DNA of 56,933 nucleotides from Enterococcus viikkiensis (GTDB taxonomy: Bacteria > Bacillota > Bacilli > Lactobacillales > Enterococcaceae), in the NCBI RefSeq assembly GCF_005405345.1, contig NZ_BJDW01000014.1, positions 1-56,933 of the forward strand, written 5' to 3'. Under the pieces are notes generated by a model. It was not told the DNA's origin, did not search any database, and saw only the letters and a list, made by a program, of their open reading frames with translations. Position 1 is the stretch's first letter; every line of letters starts with the position of its first letter. Of this stretch, positions 52,900 to 56,933 are shown piece after piece. The position numbers and the translations under genes were made by a program.

Positions 52900-53682
52900 C
52901 TATTGTTCATTAAACCAAGCCAAAACACGTTGGATCCAAGCATCCCAGAAAACCCAATCATGTTTTCCTGGTCCCTCTTCAAACGTCACCGTCAGATTTT
53001 TTTGCTCCAGTTTATGAGCCATATATTGACTAGCTGGATACAAGTCATCTTCGGTGCCACAGGCTAAGAAAAAGCGGGGGGCTTCTTGCCCACTTGCGAC
53101 TAACTCATCTAACAATCTCAAGGGATCGTTGACTGAACCCTGGATTTGATCTAAGGGACCAAAAACTCCCTGCCAATATGCTTCATTCCGTACGAGTAGT
53201 AAACTCTTTCTATCGGCTAAAATTACTGCCCCGGATAAAGACGCCACCGCCGCAAAATGCTCCGGTTTTGCTAAACCAAGCTTCAATGCACCATAGCCGC
53301 CCATCGACAGTCCAGCCGCAAAGGTTTTTTCCCGCTTGTTCGTGATTTGTGGAAATAATTCATGAACGATCGTTGGCAATTCCTCTGAAACAAACGTCCA
53401 ATAATTCATGTCATAGGTGGTATCTGTATAAAAGCCTAGGTCAGTCGACGGCATTATCACCGCCATCTGATACTCCGCTACGTAACGTTCGATCGATGTT
53501 CGACGTTCCCAGACGCTATGATTGCCGCCCATTCCATGAAGCAAATACATCACCGGTACATCCTCTGTCACTCCGACCGTTTCAGTTCCGATATTTTTAT
53601 GAGTTGTTTGTGGCAAAATAACATTCATCGCCACTTCCATTTGTAAAACATTTGAATACACATTGACTTGTAAAAAGGCCAT
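52900..53682 (-). CDS. Esterase of the S-formylglutathione hydrolase/tributyrin esterase type
   Basis: A 260-residue alpha/beta hydrolase. The nucleophile is Ser126 in GLSMGGYGALKLGL, the oxyanion region LLHGMGGNHSVWERRTSIERY precedes it, and GPGKHDWVFWDAWI carries the catalytic His near residue 243. The family (EstA of lactococci, FrmB-like) cleaves short-chain esters and is cytoplasmic; there is no signal peptide. ATG 53682 follows AGGAGG; the TTG before it is not needed. It lies 15 nt after the MFS exporter gene and is co-transcribed with it. Confidence 0.88.
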   Translation of the reverse strand: MAFLQVNVYSNVLQMEVAMNVILPQTTHKNIGTETVGVTEDVPVMYLLHGMGGNHSVWERRTSIERYVAEYQMAVIMPSTDLGFYTDTTYDMNYWTFVSEELPTIVHELFPQITNKREKTFAAGLSMGGYGALKLGLAKPEHFAAVASLSGAVILADRKSLLLVRNEAYWQGVFGPLDQIQGSVNDPLRLLDELVASGQEAPRFFLACGTEDDLYPASQYMAHKLEQKNLTVTFEEGPGKHDWVFWDAWIQRVLAWFNEQ

Positions 53683-53697
53683 CAAAATCCTCCTATT

Positions 53698-55179
53698 CTA
53701 TTCCTGTCCGTTTAGTTTAACACGCTTTGATTGCTTCCCTACCATAAAACTAAAAATCAAAGCAAAAATAATTAGCAGCAGTCCCGCTACATAAATCCAG
53801 TGAAGACTATTAAAAAGAATTTGTCGTAATTCCGTTCTTAGCCCCGCTTCAATTTGCAGCGCTGTTTGAGGATTGATTAGTCGATTCATAATATCTTGGT
53901 CATGAATTTCGGCACGTGCTAGCTGCTGATCGTTGGCTATGTTCAGAATGATTCCGAAAAGTGAAACCATGACTGTTTGTCCAATCGTGCGAGACAACAT
54001 ATTGAAAGAAGTAGCGACACCAACTTCTTCCTTTGGGACACTGGCTTGGGCTTCTACCGTGGTTGTCGTAACCGCTAAGCCAAAGCCTACACCTAAAACG
54101 CCGGTAATAATAAAGAAAAGCCAGAAGGGACTTTGCTGCGGCAATGCCACTAACGTCCCACCGCCTAATAGAATAATCAGCAGTCCGATCACAATGATCC
54201 GCTTCGCCGAATACTTAGATAGCAACTGGCCAGATAAAAAAGAGCCATACATCCAGACCAACGACATTGGTGCCAACACCAAACCACCCAACCCCGCTGG
54301 TTTTCCTAACACACCCTGCATCCACATTGGAATATACACGTCTAAGCTCATTAGAAACCCGCTGATTAAAGCCGCTACTACATTCACACTGGCAAAAGTC
54401 GGATTATTGAATAATTGCAAATTAATTACTGGGTCCTCCACTCGTCGTTCCGTTCGGACAAATAAAATCAGTGAAACAATACTAACAGCAAATAGCGCCA
54501 TTACTGCCAATGAAATTCCTTCATCACCTAACAATTGAAAGCCTAACAACAAACTGACTAAAGTCAGCATCAAAAACAAACTCCCGAAAATATCCATCTT
54601 CTTAGCCTGACGAATCTTTTTCTCTTCAACATAGAAGTACTGTAATAAAGCAATTAACCCCAAACCAATTGGTACATTGATAATAAAAATCCAATGCCAA
54701 CCAACTGTATCCACGATCAAACCACCTGCCAGTGGACCAAAGACACTAGCAATCCCCCATGCTGCACTGGTTAAACCCAATACCTTCGCTCGCTTTTCAA
54801 TATCATAAAGATCCGCAATAATGGTCAATGAAACCGGCATAATTGCCCCCGCACCCACGCCTTGGATTCCTCGCGAAATAATCAATGTCAGCATCTCGTC
54901 TGACAAACCGCACAACGCCGATCCTAAAACAAACAATGAGATACCTACAATAAAAATCGGCTTCCGTCCGATTTTATCTGCCAACTTGCCATAGATCGGC
55001 GTAATCATTGCATTCGTTAATAAATAAATCGAAAATACCCAATTCATAATTTCAATGCCATGCAAACTGCCTACAATTGTTGGCATTGCCGTGGTCACGA
55101 TCGTCCCTTCGATTGCCGACATGAACGTTGCGATAAAAATCCCCACCGTCACAACCTTAACATTTGTTTTTCTATTCAT
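53698..55179 (-). CDS. MFS exporter, DHA2 (EmrB/QacA) family
   Basis: A 493-residue multidrug exporter with about 14 helices. Motif A YGKLADKIGRKPIFI near residue 60, the DHA2 block GVGAGAIMPVSLTIIADLY near residue 110 and motif C GPLAGGLIVD near residue 148 are clear. A large extracytoplasmic segment (NIANDQQLARAEIHDQDIMNRLINPQTAL) lies before the last helix. ATG 55179 follows GGAGGAAAG. It precedes the esterase gene in the same unit, and lies downstream of metK behind a terminator. The substrate is unknown. Confidence 0.88.
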   Translation of the reverse strand: MNRKTNVKVVTVGIFIATFMSAIEGTIVTTAMPTIVGSLHGIEIMNWVFSIYLLTNAMITPIYGKLADKIGRKPIFIVGISLFVLGSALCGLSDEMLTLIISRGIQGVGAGAIMPVSLTIIADLYDIEKRAKVLGLTSAAWGIASVFGPLAGGLIVDTVGWHWIFIINVPIGLGLIALLQYFYVEEKKIRQAKKMDIFGSLFLMLTLVSLLLGFQLLGDEGISLAVMALFAVSIVSLILFVRTERRVEDPVINLQLFNNPTFASVNVVAALISGFLMSLDVYIPMWMQGVLGKPAGLGGLVLAPMSLVWMYGSFLSGQLLSKYSAKRIIVIGLLIILLGGGTLVALPQQSPFWLFFIITGVLGVGFGLAVTTTTVEAQASVPKEEVGVATSFNMLSRTIGQTVMVSLFGIILNIANDQQLARAEIHDQDIMNRLINPQTALQIEAGLRTELRQILFNSLHWIYVAGLLLIIFALIFSFMVGKQSKRVKLNGQE

Positions 55180-55209
55180 TCTTTCCTCCAAATTTATCTG
55201 ATTTTAAAA

Positions 55210-55257
55210 TAAAGAAAGAGGCCGTTCTATCGATCCATGATCAATAGAAACCGCCTC
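55210..55257 (-). terminator. Terminator after metK
   Basis: Stem GAGGCGGTTTCTATTGATC/GATCGATAGAACGGCCTC (minor mismatches), 3-nt loop, then TTTCTTTATTTT on the minus strand. Confidence 0.82.
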
Positions 55258-55289
55258 GTGAACTCCATAAACATATATGTCTGTACGAT

Positions 55290-56480
55290 TTATCCGATAT
55301 TCAAGCTATTTTTTAGCGCAGCGATTTTATCTGTATGCTCCCAAGGTAAATCAACATCTGTTCGACCAAAATGTCCGTAAGCAGCTGTATCACTGTAAAT
55401 TGGACGCAATAGGTCAAGCATTTCGATAATGCCTGCTGGACGTAGATCAAAGTTTTCACGAATTGCAGCAATCAAATCTGCTTCAGAAACATTTGCCGTT
55501 CCAAAAGTATTGACTGAAATAGAAACTGGCTGAGCAACACCAATCGCATAAGCTAGTTGTACTTCCACTTTTTCTGCCAATTCAGCAGCTACAATATTTT
55601 TAGCAATATAGCGCGCTGCATAAGAAGCCGAACGGTCAACTTTCGTTGCGTCCTTTCCAGAGAAAGCACCTCCACCATGACGTGAATAGCCACCATACGT
55701 ATCAACAATAATTTTACGACCTGTTAATCCAGCATCCCCTTGAGGTCCACCAATCACAAAGCGCCCCGTTGGATTAATAAAATATTTTGTTTCTTCATCC
55801 AATAATTCTGCTGGAATTTCATGTTTGATCACTTTTTCCATAACATCTTTTTGGATTGTTTCATTATCTACTTGATCATTATGCTGAGTACTGATGACAA
55901 CTGTATCCACCCGTTGAGGTTTGCCTAGTTCATCATATTCAACCGTAACTTGAGATTTTGCATCCGGTCCAAAGTAAGCTACTTCCCCAGATTTACGCAA
56001 ATCAGCTAAACGTTTCACCAAATGATGACTCAATGAAATAGGTAAAGGCATCAATTCCGGTGTCTCATTCACTGCAAACCCAAACATCAAGCCTTGGTCT
56101 CCAGCACCGATATCATCCAATAATTCTTCTTTTCCCCGTGTTTCCAAGGCATCATCCACACCTTGTGCAATATCTGGTGATTGTTCATCGATTGCTACTA
56201 AGACAGCAACATTGTCTCCATCAAAACCAAATTTAGATTCTGTGTAGCCAATCCGTTTGATCGTCTCACGCACAACTTTTTGGATATCTACATAAGCTTT
56301 CGTAGAAATTTCTCCAAAAACTAAAACAAGTCCTGTTGTCACAGATGTCTCACATGCAACTCGGGCTTTCGGATCCTTTTCTAAAATCGCATCTAAGATC
56401 GCATCACTGATTTGGTCAGCAACTTTATCTGGATGTCCTTCTGAAACTGATTCTGATGTAAATAAACGACGTTCTTCCAT
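55290..56480 (-). CDS. metK: S-adenosylmethionine synthetase
   Basis: A 396-residue enzyme making SAM from methionine and ATP as a cytoplasmic tetramer. Signature regions are [20 protein letters not shown] near residue 10, [12 protein letters not shown] near residue 120 and [17 protein letters not shown] (phosphate-binding loop) near residue 265. [22 protein letters not shown] is intact. Translation starts at ATG 56480, whose GGGGGA ribosome site is part of the SMK-box riboswitch. Its own promoter separates it from the tRNA cluster upstream. Confidence 0.97.
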   Translation of the reverse strand: MEERRLFTSESVSEGHPDKVADQISDAILDAILEKDPKARVACETSVTTGLVLVFGEISTKAYVDIQKVVRETIKRIGYTESKFGFDGDNVAVLVAIDEQSPDIAQGVDDALETRGKEELLDDIGAGDQGLMFGFAVNETPELMPLPISLSHHLVKRLADLRKSGEVAYFGPDAKSQVTVEYDELGKPQRVDTVVISTQHNDQVDNETIQKDVMEKVIKHEIPAELLDEETKYFINPTGRFVIGGPQGDAGLTGRKIIVDTYGGYSRHGGGAFSGKDATKVDRSASYAARYIAKNIVAAELAEKVEVQLAYAIGVAQPVSISVNTFGTANVSEADLIAAIRENFDLRPAGIIEMLDLLRPIYSDTAAYGHFGRTDVDLPWEHTDKIAALKNSLNIG

Positions 56481-56489
56481 TATAAATAT

Positions 56490-56562
56490 TCCCCCTAATT
56501 TTTATTCGGTTACAAGGAATCTCTGAGCTTTTTCAGAGCCTATCGGGAACTTGCAACGACCT
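56490..56562 (-). promoter_or_regulatory. SMK box (SAM-III) riboswitch of metK
   Basis: The minus-strand leader reads GTTGCAAGTTCCCGATAGGCTCTG, a hairpin, then TTCCTTGTAACCGAATAAAAATTAGGGGGA. The invariant GTTCCCGA, CTTGTAACCGA and the GGGGGA ribosome site match the SMK box known from enterococci, streptococci and lactococci. On binding SAM the ribosome site pairs with the leader and metK translation is blocked. Confidence 0.93.
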
Positions 56563-56563
56563 G

Positions 56564-56591
56564 ATTATAACAGAAAAAAGGCATGTGTCAC
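56564..56591 (-). promoter_or_regulatory. metK promoter
   Basis: GTGACA (56591-56586), 16 nt, TATAAT with a TGT extension (56569-56564) on the minus strand, just ahead of the riboswitch. Confidence 0.75.
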
Positions 56592-56642
56592 TAACAAATA
56601 CACTATTTATCTTGAAAATTTATGAAAAGCCTATTTTAACGC

Positions 56643-56670
56643 AAAAAAAAGAGACGTTAAAAAACATCTC
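56643..56670 (-). terminator. Terminator of the tRNA cluster
   Basis: Stem GAGATGTT/AACGTCTC (one wobble), short T loop, T8 tail on the minus strand, four nucleotides beyond tRNA-Glu. Confidence 0.85.
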
Positions 56671-56674
56671 AGTA

Positions 56675-56746
56675 TGACCCGTACGGGACTCGAACCCGTG
56701 TTACCGCCGTGAAAGGGCGGTGTCTTAACCGCTTGACCAACGGGCC
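56675..56746 (-). tRNA. tRNA-Glu (anticodon TTC)
   Basis: 72 nt. Acceptor GGCCCGT pairs with ACGGGTC (one G-U) and the discriminator is A. The anticodon loop CCTTTCACG gives TTC; the T loop GGTTCGAGTCC is canonical. CCA is not encoded. Its U34 is a substrate for the MnmL/MnmM pathway also encoded in this window. Confidence 0.97.
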
Positions 56747-56760
56747 AGAAATATAAAGAA

Positions 56761-56848
56761 CGGAGAAGGAGGGATTTGAACCCTCGCGCCGGTTTCCCGA
56801 CCTACACCCTTAGCAGGGGCGCCTCTTCAGCCACTTGAGTACTTCCCC
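56761..56848 (-). tRNA. tRNA-Ser (anticodon GCT)
   Basis: 88 nt with a long variable arm (GGTGTAGGTCGGGAAACCGGCGC region), as in serine tRNAs. Acceptor GGGGAAG pairs with CTTCTCC, discriminator G. The loop CTGCTAA gives anticodon GCT, reading AGC/AGU. Confidence 0.96.
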
Positions 56849-56859
56849 AAAAAATTTAA

Positions 56860-56933
<74 letters not shown>

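Noticed and set aside
53933-54538. 201-codon plus-strand frame antisense to the MFS exporter
   Set aside because: No ribosome site or promoter, and the composition reflects the opposite-strand membrane protein.

Overview
The window looks like core chromosome of a low-GC Firmicute in the order Lactobacillales, most probably Enterococcus; the species cannot be fixed by reading. Supporting signs are an SMK-box (SAM-III) riboswitch in front of metK, T-box leaders in front of leuS and a MetE-like gene, a lysine-type MurE (DDPN motif), a bifunctional Rel, an Apf-like LysM wall protein, a WxL-type surface protein and a nudix-MacP-mtnN gene order also known in streptococci. I see no prophage, insertion sequence, integrase, CRISPR array or rRNA.

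Layout. 1-8440 (minus): a truncated DUF2200 remnant, a fumarase-malic enzyme pair (fumarate to malate to pyruvate), then mpg-DUF3013-prmA-rsmE-rel-dtd, joining base excision repair, ribosome methylation, the stringent response and tRNA proofreading. 8713-16851: rarA (+), then a leftward block of MFS exporter, MarR regulator and a 1182-residue WxL/beta-helix surface protein, then a 6S-like RNA, a small membrane protein and a universal stress protein. 16959-20761: paired fluoride channels, a HAD phosphatase, and the leftward operon nudix-macP-mtnN-pncA. 21067-22976: xpaC-telA. 23055-30903: sugar uptake, a BceRS-type two-component pair with no transporter beside it, a cysteine-free HesB-fold protein, a phosphohexomutase, a P-type ATPase and a GNAT. 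31004-35746: yhaO-yhaN-yhaM nuclease operon. 35954-41241: a small helical protein, a serine hydrolase, YheA, PBP1A and RluA-type pseudouridine synthase. 41330-50358: T-box MetE-like gene, LysM wall protein, MurJ-type flippase divergent from murE, T-box leuS. 50359-52838: PAP2 phosphatase with the tRNA-wobble pair mnmL-mnmM, and a 55-codon gene. 52900-56933: esterase plus drug exporter, metK under an SMK box, and a leftward tRNA cluster Ile-Ser-Glu reaching the window edge.

How it fits together. Envelope genes recur (PBP1A, MacP candidate, MurE, MurJ, LysM protein, serine hydrolase, WxL protein, BceRS). Methionine/SAM supply is under two RNA switches, one sensing SAM (metK) and one probably sensing uncharged tRNA (MetE-like). 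Most transcription units end in strong intrinsic terminators, often shared by convergent genes.

I found no convincing new multi-gene system. The best leads are the solitary WxL protein with its MarR/MFS neighbours lying between rarA and the 6S-like RNA, the palindromic operator set on the MFS promoter, a structured leader ahead of the nudix-macP operon, the MacP candidate, and two small genes.
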